Part shown: positions 35,193-46,800 of the stretch, one piece after another
How the letters are laid out: every line of letters begins with the position of its first letter
Numbering within the stretch: position 1 is the first letter of the stretch
Assembly (NCBI GenBank): GCA_011009095.1
Contig: VTPC01008370.1
Location: 1-64,000 of the forward strand
Reading direction: 5' to 3'
DNA length: 64,000 nt
Source: Ignelater luminosus
Taxonomy: Eukaryota; Arthropoda; Insecta; Coleoptera; Elateridae
Position numbers and translations under genes: made by a program
The notes under the pieces: generated by a model
The model's database searches: none
What the model was told of the DNA's origin: nothing
What the model saw: only the letters and a program-made list of their open reading frames with translations

Positions 35193-36712
35193 TTAGTCGA
35201 GGAAATAAAGCAGAAAAAAGGCCAAAGTAAAACAAAAAAAATCGCCAAGATGGATTTTGATGGGGTTTGCGGCAATCGATTCTGTGAGTTGTCTAGAAAA
35301 AATGCTCCTTTTGGTTTTTTGACGTTTTTTCTTATTGAATTTCTACAGAGGAAAATGCATCTTTTTGGATGCACTTTGATGCAGTTTGAAAAAAAACCGA
35401 CAAAATGAGCCAAAATGGGCCAGATTTTCTCACTCGGGGGCTTTTTGGGTCGCTGATCATGAATTCGGCATTAGTTTTCCGGAAAAGTGAACCTGGCCGT
35501 GGAAAAACGGAAAATTAGCCTAATTTCTGGACAAATGTTTCTTGTTCGTGAAAATTTTGAATTGTAATTCGAAAATAGGTCCTAGAAGGTTTCTTTGGTC
35601 GCTGATCACGAATCCAATAATATTTTTTGGAAAAACCACACTGGCTGTAGAAAATCGGAAAAGTTTGCCCAATTTCGGAAAACATTTTGAAATTTCAGCT
35701 CGAAAATGGGTTATAGATAGTTTTTTTGGGTCGCTGATCACAAACCCAACATTAGTTTTCCGGAAAACCATCCTTGCCGTAGAAACTCGGAAACTTTTGT
35801 CCAATTTCGGAAAAATTTTAGAGTTTTAGCTCGAAAATGGGTTTTAGATAGGTCTTTGAGTTGCTGATCACGAATCCGGCATGAGTTTTCCGGAAAAACC
35901 TTCCTGGCCGTGGAAAATTGCCATCATCATCATTTTTCTCATGTTTAACCGCTCTTTTAAAATTTCCCAATGATTTTCCACGGGCTTTCCGTAATTTTTA
36001 CTGCAACAGTGCAAACTGGTTCCAAACATGTCAACTACATCAAAGAACCCAAAAAACTATCTAGAACTTATTTTCGAGCGGAAATTCCAAAATTTTTTCA
36101 GAATTAGGCAAAATTCTCCGATTTTTCACGGCCAGGGTGGTTTTTCCGAAAACCTAATATCGGATTCGTGATAAGCGACTAAAAAACCCTTTAGGACTCA
36201 ATTTCGAGTTAAAATTCGAAATTTCCACGAACAAAACATTTTTTGCAGAAATTAGGTCACATTTTCCGTTTTTTCATGACCAGGATGATTTTTTCGGAAA
36301 ACTCGTGCCGGATTCGTGATCAGCGACCCAAAAGACTATCTAGAACCCATTTTCGAGCTGAAATTCCAAAATTTTTAATTTTTCGCTTTTCCATGGCCGG
36401 GGTGGTTTTACCGAAAAACTAATATCGGATTTGTGGTCAGCGACCAAAGAAAACCCCTAGAAACTATTTTCGTATTACAATTTAAAATCTTCACAAACAA
36501 GGAAATTTTTTCCAGAAATTGGACCAAATTTTCCGTTTTTCCATGGCCAGGTTCACTTTTCCGGAAAACTAATGCCGGATTCGTAATCAGCAACGCAAAA
36601 AACCTCTGAGTGAGAAAATCTAGCCCATTTTGGCTCATTTTGTCGATTTCTTTTCAAACTGCATCAAAGTGCATCCAAAAAGATGCATTTTCCTCTGTAG
36701 AAATGCAATCTT
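35193..36712. mobile_element. foldback element: giant inverted repeat with internal tandem units
   Basis: The left end TTAGTCGAGGAAATAAAGCA is the same terminal sequence as the element at 2641. About 100 bp of unique left sequence follows, then a part that also occurs inverted near 36600-36712 (contains AAATGCATCTTTTTGGATGC). Each arm then carries four units of about 115-155 bp with the core GGTCGCTGATCACGAATCC: in the left arm at about 35447, 35600, 35730 and 35859, and inverted in the right arm at about 36163, 36314, 36428 and 36580. A spacer of about 115 bp (35925-36040) separates the arms. The outermost 100 bp or so of the right arm, with its terminal repeat, is missing (break at about 36712). 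Open frames on both strands at 35520-35829 are by-products of the palindromic units. No transposase is encoded. Confidence 0.8.
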
Positions 36713-36959
36713 CCAAAAGATAACCAGCTTGAAATAGTAGCCACATGCAAGGCTAAGCGTAACGATTTTTTACAAACCACAAAGATTACTAACTCGGCAA
36801 CAATGTATGCATGGATGTTGAGCGAGTTTTTCTGAGGGACTACCCCAGTGCCCATCCATCACTTTCCTAATAGGCAACCAAACATACAATATTGCACAAC
36901 TACGATACAAAATTACAGTTGGAGAAGTAACAACTTTTATTCATCCAACTAACATAAAA
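36713..36959. other. spacer between foldback element and RTE-like LINE
   Basis: No motif. It may include the eroded 3' end of the minus-strand LINE. Confidence 0.4.
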
Positions 36960-37069
36960 CACACAAAAATGCACCTACTTGCAATTCTTACGCTAACTGT
37001 ACCAGAGAACAAAAAAGGGAACCTTCAAGATATGACAATGATAGTAATTGTCTTCGTTCAACTATTTTC

Positions 37070-37393
37070 TCACGTTCCTGATCCTCTTGTTGTTCTTATA
37101 TTGGCTTCCCAGACCATTTTTGTCGGCATATTCTCATTCATGCGTTGTACATGGCTCCACCAATTTAATTGTTTCCTCTCTATATGTTCTTGTATCGATT
37201 CAATTTGTAGTTCTTCTCTTATATTTGTGTTCCTTATTCTGTCCCTTCGTGTTACTCCTGTCACTGCTCGTAAGTACTTCATGTCGACTGCTTGTATTTT
37301 ACTTCGCATGTTTGCTGCGAGTACCCATGTATCGCTACCGTACGTTAAGATTGGTCTATAAATGGTTTTGTATACTGTAATTTCTGTTTTCAT
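37070..37393 (-). pseudogene. C-terminal region of RTE-like LINE protein
   Basis: The frame reads ITVYKTIYRPILTYGSDTWV, then KIQAVDMKYLRAVTGVTRRD, then RIRNTNIREELQIESIQEHI and QLNWWSHVQRMNEN. This is the usual tail of this LINE group (YGSE-W, R-MR-V-GVTR-D-IRN, LKWFGHV-RM). It is in a different frame from the RT core, so a shift lies near 37390 in an A-rich run. Confidence 0.75.
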
Positions 37394-38376
37394 TGATATT
37401 TTTTTTCTTGATAAATTGTGGGTTTATCGTATGATAAAGTTTAACTGTATTGTTTATTCTCTCATTTATATCTCTTGTTTGGCTGCCATTTCCGTCAATG
37501 GTTACTCCAAGGTACTTAAATTGTGACACTTGTTTTATTTCTTCGTTATCAATTTTTATATTCAATGACTCGTCCTCTCCCTGTGATGTCATCATTACCT
37601 TTGTTTTGTTAATGTTTATTGTCATTCCATGTTTTTTTAGCATTTCGTTCCAGGTGTTAATATTGTTTTGTAGACCGTGCTCAGTTTTAGAAACTATCAC
37701 TAGGTCATCTGCAAACAAGCATTGAGTTATTCCTATTGGTTCTAGGCTTTTGTATCCAATGTGTAGCTTCTGTAGTTCTGGTCTACATGCTGTTAGTATT
37801 TCGTTGATGAATGTATTGAAAAGCACGGGACTTAGGACTCCTCCTCGTCTCAATCCGTCCTGTGTTTCAAACCCCACCGATCTTCTGTTTTTATGTATGA
37901 CATAATTAGTGTTTTGTTTGTAGATGCCCTTAATTACTCTTATTAACTTACCATCAACTCTTTTTTCTAAACTTTTCCACACTGTTTCCCTTTGAACTTT
38001 GTCGAATGATTTCTCTAGATCGACAAATGCAAAATATGCCCTTGTTCTGCTTAATCTAATTTTTTCAATAATTTGTTTCATTGTGAAAATGTGGTCTTGC
38101 ACTCCTCTTCTCTTATTAAATGCGCTTTGTGATTCATGAAGAGTTGGTTCGAATGTATTTCTTTAATCTGCTTTGGAAAATCCGTTCGTAGGTTTTAATT
38201 GCTGCGCTCAATAATGCTATGCCTCTGTAATTATTACTATGTCGAATGTTTCCTTTCTTGAATATTGGTAATATTAGTCCAATCTTCGAGTCTTTGGGTA
38301 TTGTCTCTTCTTTCCATACTTTATTGCACACTTTGCAGAACATTTCGATGCCTTTTTCGTCTAAGTTTTTTAGCAT
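37356..38376 (-). pseudogene. reverse transcriptase domain of RTE-like LINE
   Basis: RT blocks in order: LILPIFKKGNIRHSNNYRGI then ALLSAAIKTYERIF (38300-38190); a break at about 38130; FAFVDLEKSFDKVQRETVW with catalytic Asp (about 38030); GFETQDGLRRGGVLSPVLFN (about 37860); LFADDLVIVSKTEHGL with intact FADD (about 37710); TININKTKVMMTSQ (about 37600); and FKYLGVTIDGNGSQ (about 37520). The core from 38102 to 37356 is a single open frame of 248 codons with all three catalytic Asp. Only one shift separates it from the N-terminal RT part. Confidence 0.8.
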
Positions 38377-39227
38377 TTCTCTGGTTACCTTGTCGTGTCC
38401 TGGAGCTTTTCCATTCTTTAGGGTATTTATAGCTTATATTACTTCTTCCTTTGTGATTGGTGTTTGGATTACTTCATCTGTACCTTTCCTTGTCTGTTTT
38501 GTCCGGTTTTTGTTTTCTACAGTATTCCGATTGCCTAACAAATCCTGGAAGGGTTCCTTGTATCTGTTCATTATTCCATTATCGTCTGTTAATATGTTTC
38601 CATCTTTGTCTAGAATTGAGGATATTTGGTTTTGTTTCCTAGTTCTCATATTTTTTAATACCTTGTAGAAAAGGTTTTGGTTTTCTTTTGAATTTTCTTC
38701 CATTTTTTCACCAAATTCAATCCAGCTTCTTTCACCATATTTTTGACTTTGATTCTCTGTTTTTTTGTATTCCTCGTATTTTGCTTCTGATCGATTCTGT
38801 AGACAATTTTTCCATCGATTTTTTTGATTTTTATTTTATCTTTAATTTCTTGATTCCACCACATAGTCTGTTTTATGTTTCATGTTTCATACTTCTCTCG
38901 CTGAATCCAGTATCACCTTCTTAAATAATTCCCAGCCTTCTTCTGCTCGTAGGTTGTCTATTCCATTCAATTTATTTATTTTGTTAGTTAACGTATTTTT
39001 AAATGCCTTTGCTATGTCTACTTTTCTTTTTTATAATTTTTAATGTTGAGAGATTCCGAATTATTTTCTTTTTTTTCCTTTTTTTTATTTTTTCCTTTGT
39101 TTTCAATCTTTTTAAATTTGTCTAACGTCAAAAAATGGTCAGTGTGTATTTCTGCTCCCAGCATGACTCTTACATCATTTATTTCCGTTTTAATATGCCG
39201 TTCTATAAGTATATAATCTATGATCGA

Positions 39228-39895
39228 TTATTCTTTATTCGGGCCAACTCTATTGTACTTATGTATGTCCTTATGTTGGTAAAATGTGTTTGCTATTATT
39301 AAGTTATTTAGTTGACAGTAATTTATTCTTCTTGTTCCATTATTATTCTTCTTGCTTTCATCGTGTCTTCCCAGTACTCCCGCATGAGTATCTTTATTTC
39401 CAATTCTACTATTTATGTCTCTTGCTACTGTAATCTTCCCCTTACTATTTTCTGTCACTGCATCTAATTCCCCTCAAAACTTTTATTTCTGCGTTTTCGT
39501 TTTCATCAGGTCCATAAACAGTTATAATCGTTGTGACTTTACCATCCATCATTAGTTCCACTGTGAGTATTCGTTCCGAGTGTGGATCCTATTTTCTTAT
39601 ACTATTCGATAATTCCTTGTTTAATATACAAGCAACTCCTGCGGCAGCTCGTTTTTCTTGTGGTATTCCACTACAGTATACCAATACATGGCCATGGTCC
39701 AATATGATCTCTCCTTGTCCCTTTCGTTTGGTTTCTGATATTGTCAATACATCCAAATTTAGTTTGTTAAATTCATAGGTTAATTCGTGTTCTTTTCCAT
39801 TGATTCCAGTCACATCCCATGTAGCTGTTTTCCAATTTTTCTGTTTATTTTTTCCTTTAGTGCTTGTTCCTATTTTTTGTCGCGTCGATTCCTTC
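39228..39895 (-). pseudogene. APE-type endonuclease domain of RTE-like LINE
   Basis: Starting upstream of the first Met, the frame reads NWKTATWDVTGINGKEHELT, where 'TWNV(R)GINGK' is the conserved start of the endonuclease. Next come LDVLTISETKRKGQGEI (catalytic Glu in SETK), HVLVYCSGIPQEKRAAAGVA and later KITVARDINSRIGN, where 'GDFNARIG' is expected, so the catalytic GD is altered to RD, then NNLIIANTFYQHKDIHKYN. A gap and frameshift separate the two halves. The enzyme nicks target DNA to start reverse transcription; this copy is unlikely to work. Confidence 0.7.
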
Positions 39896-40239
39896 TTATT
39901 TCCAAGTGTATTATTATTAATCTTTACTTTTTTTGTTGCCTGGTCATTTACAGTTGAGAGCGGTATTTATTGGTCGTTAGTTTTTTGAGACATTTGGTTT
40001 GATTGTTTTTTACAGAAAATTAGCATTTTCATTCCATTTCCATAATGTTTAATTTATGGTTAGTTTTTTGTGTCCAGTCTTTTAGTTTATTTTATTTTCT
40101 AATTCATAAATTATTGGTTTGTCACATATACTTTTTTACACTGTTATTATTTATAGATTACATTTCTTATCTTTATTGCAAGAAGCGTCTCAGAGTATCT
40201 ATAATGGAGTAGGTAATACCATAAAATTTAGTTTTTCAT

Positions 40240-40503
40240 TTGAGCTTAAAAATAAGGTTCATTTTCTACTTAACATTATTAAAAGCTTTTATTAATGCTT
40301 TACAACATTTATCAAAAGAAAAGCTAGGAATTCAATCTTTAATAATTAGAGTAAATTTTCAACTTACCGCTTTGTCACATGGTTTACAAAAAATACATCA
40401 CCGTTTAAATACAGTTCCGCGTAATGTAGGGCCTGATCCACGTGAATACCTTCGAAGACATTATTTCAACAATGTTGCTATTTTACAGACAAATAGTGAA
40501 TGA
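40240..40503 (+). CDS. unrecognised open frame, 87 codons
   Basis: Plus-strand frame ending HHRLNTVPRNVGPDPREYLR then RHYFNNVAILQTNSE and TGA. The C-terminal half is less AT-biased in amino-acid content than typical spurious frames here, so it may be an exon or a relic of a protein I cannot name. No splice sites or partners could be defended. Treat as tentative. Confidence 0.2.
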   Translation: MSLKIRFIFYLTLLKAFINALQHLSKEKLGIQSLIIRVNFQLTALSHGLQKIHHRLNTVPRNVGPDPREYLRRHYFNNVAILQTNSE

Positions 40504-41150
40504 ATGGCTTAAAAATGTAATAGAAAAAAATTTGTCTTTTACATCCCTCCCTTCGTGACTAAAATAAGACAGCGGGATAACTAGAAATACTGAAGTTCAA
40601 AGAGACTGGTTATACTTTCTTCTTAAAATAATTAAAAGACTATGGTATTAGAGTAACAAATAAAACACCCCCCTAGAGGATTAAGACTTACAGTAATATT
40701 TAACTACCTGTTTCTTGAAGAAATGCAATTTTTTCAAATCGATAAATTACTAGAAGTTTCCATAAATTTGACAAATTATGGCGTAAAATTAGGGAAATAT
40801 GAACAAAAGTGTCCGTCGCATTAAAATATACAAAACACACAAAAAATTGAAAATATGCATTTTATAAATTCGCCTACTAATATACAACGTAACGATAACA
40901 ATGTAATTAGCTCTTATGGGAATAACACAAAAACCAATCGTGTGTTGCATTTCCAACTTGCACCGGAGGCACATTACAGAACACATACTCGACCTGTGTT
41001 TGCCTCGCCTTCTCTCAATTGTGACTCATATCGTCAACTTTTGTATAACAAATTCGGTATATTATCCTACTGACTGAAAAAAGGCCTTTTTATTCCTTAA
41101 AATAAAGTAAATAATCCCAAACGCTGAAAAGACTTGCATCCTATATCCAT
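40504..41150. other. AT-rich spacer, nothing recognised
   Basis: No motif found. The plus-strand frame at 40855-41073 shows no domain. Confidence 0.45.
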
Positions 41151-41159
41151 CCTCTAGGT

Positions 41160-41445
41160 CTTATTCAAAGTCTTAGAAAAAGTAATTGATAGTCAGCTAC
41201 ATACTATTATAAAAGAGAATAATGTACTTCCTGGGACGCAATTTAGATTTAGTGGAGACCACAGTTGTGCTAGGCTAGCGTCAACCAGCGGTAACATACA
41301 AAAACAACACTTTGGAATTTCTACTCTTAAAATCGGGAGTACCCCAAGGCTCCATACTTAGTCCAACATTATTTGCAAACTTTCATACTCAACTCCGACA
41401 TATCAATTATCACTTTTACGCCGACGATACACAATAGATGAAAAA
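41160..41445 (+). pseudogene. CR1-like LINE reverse transcriptase fragment
   Basis: The frame from 41164 reads FKVLEKVIDSQLHTIIKENN then VLPGTQFRFSGDHSCARLA. After a gap with frameshift, 41311 onward reads LEFLLLKSGVPQGSILSPTL then FANFHTQLRHINYHFYADDT and Q before TAG. PQGSILSP and YADDTQ are diagnostic of CR1/L2-type RTs. The palm block with the first catalytic Asp is deleted. Too short and broken to be active. Confidence 0.7.
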
Positions 41446-42228
41446 AGTCGTGATGTCATCTAGAGGTTGGTACAACCTACGCTCGTTCCAAACAGCGTTC
41501 TCTGTGTAAACGTCCAAAAGGAAAACATTATTAAGTCATTGTGCAACGATGAGTTTTAAGAATTATAATAAGTGATTTTGTGAAGTGATTGAATATTTGT
41601 ATTGTTTTAATTTTTACCTTTCGGCCACACTGCCTTGAATCAGCTGAGGTGGCATACTGCATACTACTTACACAGTTTGTTGTATTACCTGTTTTATTTT
41701 TGTTTGATCTGTATTAATTTACTTTTTTACTAAAATAATTAAAGTTATTATTTATTTTGCAGACATAATTAATATTATTATTAATAGTAATTAGTGCATA
41801 CTTTTATTTTTAAAATATTTGTTTATAGAAGGCGGCTAACCACCGACTTTTTTTTATAAACAATGTTTTTTCCTTAAAGTACCTTTATATTTTTTATTAA
41901 GGGGGTGGTTTTGCGCATTTATAAAAATTAAAAATGTGAACAATGATAGAAAAAACCTACTATGTAATAGGTTTATAGCTATGAAATCTCTTATGTACTA
42001 TTTTCTTTATTACATAGGAAATATTCAAAACATTATGAAATCTCGTATGTGACAATAGAACAAAAAAACAAAATTACATTAAATTTGTTTTTGATTTAAA
42101 GAACATTAAACAAATAATACAAATTATTATATTTGCCGTTATTGAAGGTTAGTGACATAATTTTTTCCAAAATTAAAATTTTAGACGGTTCTTTTTAACT
42201 AACTAACTTTAATTTCACAGAGAGATGG
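41446..42228. other. AT-rich spacer, nothing recognised
   Basis: Low complexity, T-rich and A-rich; no gene. Confidence 0.5.
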
Positions 42229-43883
42229 AGGCCTGCACGGGCTCAGTTTTGTAGTCAGGCCTTTACACGGCCCTGGTCGAAGTTCGGGTTCGGATCGGGT
42301 CTCATTTTAAAAATGTATCGGGCTTTTCGGGCCTACATCCGATCAATCGGACCGTTGGGTGTTATCGGGACTGTCTAGCAGTTACAGCCTGTCTAGCAGG
42401 CCTTCCGGGTTTGTCGGGCTCTTTAGACTTTTCGGCCTTTCGGGCTTCCCGGGTCTATTAAACCATTTCGACTTCTAGGGACTGTCGGTCTTCTCAGGTC
42501 TGTTGAGTCATACGAGTCTGTCGGGCTTTTTGGACTTCTTGGCCCTTCGGGCTTTCCGGGTCTGTCAGACCGTTTCGACTTCTAGGGACTGTCGGACCTC
42601 TCAGGCCTGTTGGGTCATACGGGTCTGTCGGGCTTTTTGAACTTCTCGGTACTTCGGGCTTCCCGGATCTGAAGGATCATTCTGACTTCTAGGGCCCGTC
42701 GGACCTCTCTGGCCTTTGGCCTCTCGGGTCGTTCGAGCCTGTCGATCCTTTTGGACTTCTTGGTCCTTTGGTCTTTCGAGTCTATTGGATCTGTCGGACC
42801 ATAAAAAGTCTGTCGGTCTATAAGGGTTTGTGGGGTGTTTTGGACTTTTCGGCCCTCCGGGAGTTTTAGGTCTGTCGGGCTGTTTAGACCTTTCGTGCTT
42901 GTCGGACCGTTCGAGCCTTTTGCACCGTCAGGCTTTTTAGACTTCTCGGCCTTTCAGGACTTTCGAGTCAATCGAGCGGTTTGAATCTTTTGATGCTGTC
43001 GGACCTCTCGGGCCTGTCGGGCAGTAGCGATTTGTCGAGCGTTTTGTACTTTTTGGCCCTTCGGACTTCTTAGGGCCGTCGGGTTGTTCAAACCTCTCGG
43101 ACCGTTCAAGTTTCTCGGGGCTGTCGGACCGTTTGAGCCTCTTGGTCCGTCAGACTTTTTAGATTTCTTGGCCCTTCGGGTCTCTCGGTTTAAAGTTTTT
43201 GGGCCTGTAGGAACATCTCGGGCCTGTCGGACCATAGGATTTTGTCGGGCGTTTTGCACTTTTTGGTCCTTGGGAGTTTTTAGGTCTGTCGCGTTGTTCG
43301 GACCTCTCGGACCATTTAAACCTTTTGGACCCGTCGGACCGTTCGAGCCTCTCGGACCGTCGGGTTCTTAGAATTTTCGGCTCTTCAGGTTTCTCGAGTC
43401 TATCAGGCGGTTTAAATCTTCTGGGTCGGTTGGAACTCAAGGGAATTATCGGAAGTTTTGAACTTCTAAGCTCTTTGGTCTCTCGAGTCTATCGGGTCTG
43501 TCGGGCCGTAGGAGAATGCCGGACAATAGAGATTTGTCGGGCGGTTTGGCTTTTCAGCTCTTCGGGCTCCTTAGGTCTACTGGGTTGTTCGAACCTCTCC
43601 GGTCTCTCAAACCATTCGGGTCTGTCGAACCGTTCAGGCCTCTCGAACCGTCGATCGGGCCGTTTAAACTTCTTAGCCCTTCGGGTCTTTCGGGTGTGTC
43701 GGGCCGTTTAGATCTCTCGGGCCTGTCGCACCTTTCCGGCTTGTCGGACTCCTCAGGCATGTCGGACTGCTCGGTCCGTTCGGACTGATCAAAAAGTTAC
43801 CGATTTTCTTCTTGGGCGGTCTCAAGTTTGTCCCCAGTCGGGTCGGATCGAGCGGGCCCTGGAAATTTTAGCCGGTGCAGGGC
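42229..43883. repeat. GC-rich minisatellite with 9-bp periodicity
   Basis: About 1.6 kb of degenerate 9-bp units of the type GGNCTNTCG (for example GGGTCTGTC GAACCGTTC, AGGCCTCTC GAACCGTCG). At 42.42-42.74 kb a higher-order unit of 107 bp repeats about three times (phrase GACTTCTAGGG at 42470, 42577 and 42684). The open frames on both strands (42954-43788) are three-residue repeats caused by the 9-bp period, not genes. The block is bounded by an imperfect inverted repeat, GCCTGCACGGGCT at 42229 and AGCCGGTGCAGGGC at 43870, so it may be the internal part of a DNA element. It is the most GC-rich stretch in the window. Confidence 0.75.
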
Positions 43884-46800
43884 TGTAGTTCGTGGTATCG
43901 TCGAGGTTAAAAACCTGGTGAACGTTGTGAACTAGGCACGGGAATCCAATAGCAGGCTTAATGACAAGCATCAATTAAATAACCCAATAAATTTTTTTGT
44001 GGGCGGGAATCGGTGGCGAGCATCTACTCAAGTGATTTTAATCAAGCTACGGACTTCAGAATGGGTTTCAGCTCTCAAACTAAGATTTTGCTAATAAACA
44101 GAAAATACTGATACAAAAATGTTAATATTATTTTATCTAACTGTTTCTGTTGTTTTTTTGTTTAAATTTATGCGTCTGGGTTTTTTTAAATGGTATACTT
44201 TATAGGCAGAGTTTTAAAAATTTTTAAATATATTTCTTTACATTTATTTCTAAAACAAACTTAAATTTTATAACAGTATGAACGTTACATATAGGATGCG
44301 TCATAACGGATTTGCATTTATGAAGGTAACGAAGTAACATATCTCAAGCCTAAATGGTGGAGGATGGTTTCTTATGAAAAAGCAAGTAGTCTACTTTTAT
44401 AACATTATTAGTCCTGTAGCATACAGTGTTTGGCCCGTAACATCTACCTTTTTTAAATACTTTTAGAATAATGAAAACTTCTGTTTCTGAATTAGTTTTT
44501 TATTTATTTTAATGTTACACATGTTTAAAAATTAATTTGTGCTGGATTTCTAATATTCTTATCACAACCGAGTTGCTTGTAACTTGCATATTCGTCAACT
44601 TAGCTTTTGTAGACCCCAATTTGACAATTAGTATTTAGTGAGAAAATCCCGTGCTGCGAGATGGAAGCCTTTATCTAATTATTGCTTTTTATTTACTATA
44701 GCACTGCTTCAGCTTTTTAGGTTAGCATTATCAATTGTATTTTTACTAGGTTCTACTTACTTTGTTCACATTCATCTCGTCGCACCCGTCTGTTGATTTC
44801 TCGTTTAGTTTTTATAGACCGCTAGTCATTTTGAATTCTAAGTGCTACTGATATTCAGATCTAATTCAATCAACTGGATGCAAACCTGTCATGCCACCTG
44901 ATGTCAAAATAGCAAATGGTCTTCAACAATCATCTTAATTTATATCAATCATCTTAATTTATATCAATCATCTTAATTTATATCAATCATCTTAATTTAT
45001 CTCAATCACTTTAATTGATTTGAAATCATTGTGTAAGCCAAAATATGCTTATTATTTCTTAGACAGCTAACTCCTTTGCTGGCAGAAGCAATTTGGTAAA
45101 CAATTAAGAAAATGCAAATGATTTAGCTGGACATGGTTTAACGTCCAGCTGTTTGGTAGCTTAATTAAGTTAGCTACTCTTACCTGCAGCCCCGAGCCCC
45201 TGCTGGGGGGACTTGTTTCTTGCCTCCAAGGGATCACAGGCATTCTCGAAGGTCTCATCAATTTCCCCAGGCGCTATTAAAATGAAGCAGTTTTAATTAT
45301 TGTAGAGCATAAATAGTGTGGTTAGTTTTGAATTTTATTAATTAGTGTTATATTTTGCATGATAAACTGGATTACTATTCTAAGCTAGAGCCTTGCAGAA
45401 GTTTAGGTTAAGTAAGCTTCTAATTAATATCAAATCTAGTTGATGAATAAGTTGATTAACTAACCATTAAAAAATTTTTCAATTTCATTAGTCGTTCTTG
45501 GGATATTTCTTATTTGGAAATCTTTATAGCTCAAACCATTAGGTATACAGGACGTTTTCCATACAGTGGGGCAGTTTTTATACTGGCTTACTTAAAGTCT
45601 TTTATGACTGTAAAGTGGTTGTATTTAGGCAAAATTGAACTTTGCTCTATTATTACGCTTTGATATTCTAACTAGCGTCTCTGATCTTCAAGGTGACTTC
45701 ACGCTAATCTAACTGCTCGAGGAGTAATTAAAGTATTGTTGTACAGCTTTGCTCATGCTCATAATATTTACTCATGTATTTATACATTTATTGTTTGTAT
45801 TATACTTCATCTGCATATTTTTGTTCATTTATACTTGAATGTTAGTCGTAACTTATTGTGGTTTATTTACTTCACAGCGTACTACTTGTTTTTCATTTGT
45901 TCCTTTTTACGTTTTTTATTTATATTTATCTCGACTTTATGGGCCTTGCATTTGTCTCAATATACAGTTACTAAAATCTTGGCAAGTTTTATTACTACAA
46001 GTTGTTTTGAAATTGCTTTCTGGCTCTCTTTGGGACATCCCATCGTACCACTGTCCCTCTGGAGTATATTTATATAGCAAATGTTGCTAAAGTAGCATTA
46101 ATTACTTGCAATGTTCATAATTATGTCAGGTTTTTAATTATACAAAGTTGTCTTTTTTAATTTACAATTTTAATTACACAACGCATAATTCATCTGAATT
46201 ATTAATTTCTCTTTTTTTATGCATTTGTTTTTATAAAGTTCTTTAACCTTTCATCGATTGCAAGTTATTTTTGTGAAGTGTTTTGTATATTCCAAAGTTA
46301 CTCTAAAAAGTTGAAGCACAATTTATTTTTTACGTAGTTTTCAATTTATATCTGAATTACTAAGCAGAATTTGAAAACATAGCGCTATAAATTACAGGCA
46401 ATGGGCGGAAGGTTCATCGTGCATGAAAATATTATTTATGGAATTTTACACAAAATTGTTTACAAATTAATAATCTGTTAAAATCAATTTTATATTCAGT
46501 GAATCTCAAAGGAATGTTATGATTACAAATATTATTCTAATCAACTAACAAATGAACACCAAGCCTATTGTGTTTCGAAATGATTTAGATTAAAAGGTAA
46601 TTTAGTGGTGAATCACATTTGTGTACACAAACCTGACATTAAAATTTAGTTAACCCGTTCTTCATAGCAGTCTAAAAACATCACTGTGTAAATATTTAGA
46701 AACGCAAATTCAATATAACTTCAATGGCGAGCGAAGCTATTAATTTTCCCAGGTGCTTTCAGACGACCGCTAAAAATGTTTGTTAGCTTTCAAGCTTCCG

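Larger units (their letters stand above)
36960..40000 (-). mobile_element. RTE-like LINE with endonuclease and reverse transcriptase
   Basis: About 3 kb on the minus strand, the most complete LINE in the window, with domains in the expected order: endonuclease 39890-39228, linker 38864-38434, RT 38376-37356, C terminus 37393-37070. The protein style (KHEL..EF-L..D.L.ISETK at the start; YGS-TW and IRN-IREEL near the end) is that of RTE-like elements in arthropods. The frame is broken in several places: stops or shifts near 39458-39590, 38430, 38130-38380 and 37390. The element's true ends are not clear; there is no poly-A or target duplication I can defend. Confidence 0.8.

Noticed and set aside
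35169..35829. Open frames on both strands of the foldback element
   Set aside because: By-products of the palindromic, non-coding units; no domain.
37048..38924. Plus-strand hydrophobic open frames across the RTE-like LINE
   Set aside because: They are antisense shadows of the minus-strand RT and endonuclease; their hydrophobicity comes from T-rich complement.
42954..43788. Several overlapping open frames (up to 128 codons) on both strands
   Set aside because: They are three-residue repeats created by the 9-bp period of the minisatellite, open in several frames at once; not genes.
45736..46090. Hydrophobic frames resembling membrane proteins
   Set aside because: T-rich DNA makes Phe/Leu/Tyr-rich frames by chance; two overlapping frames are equally open and neither has a motif.
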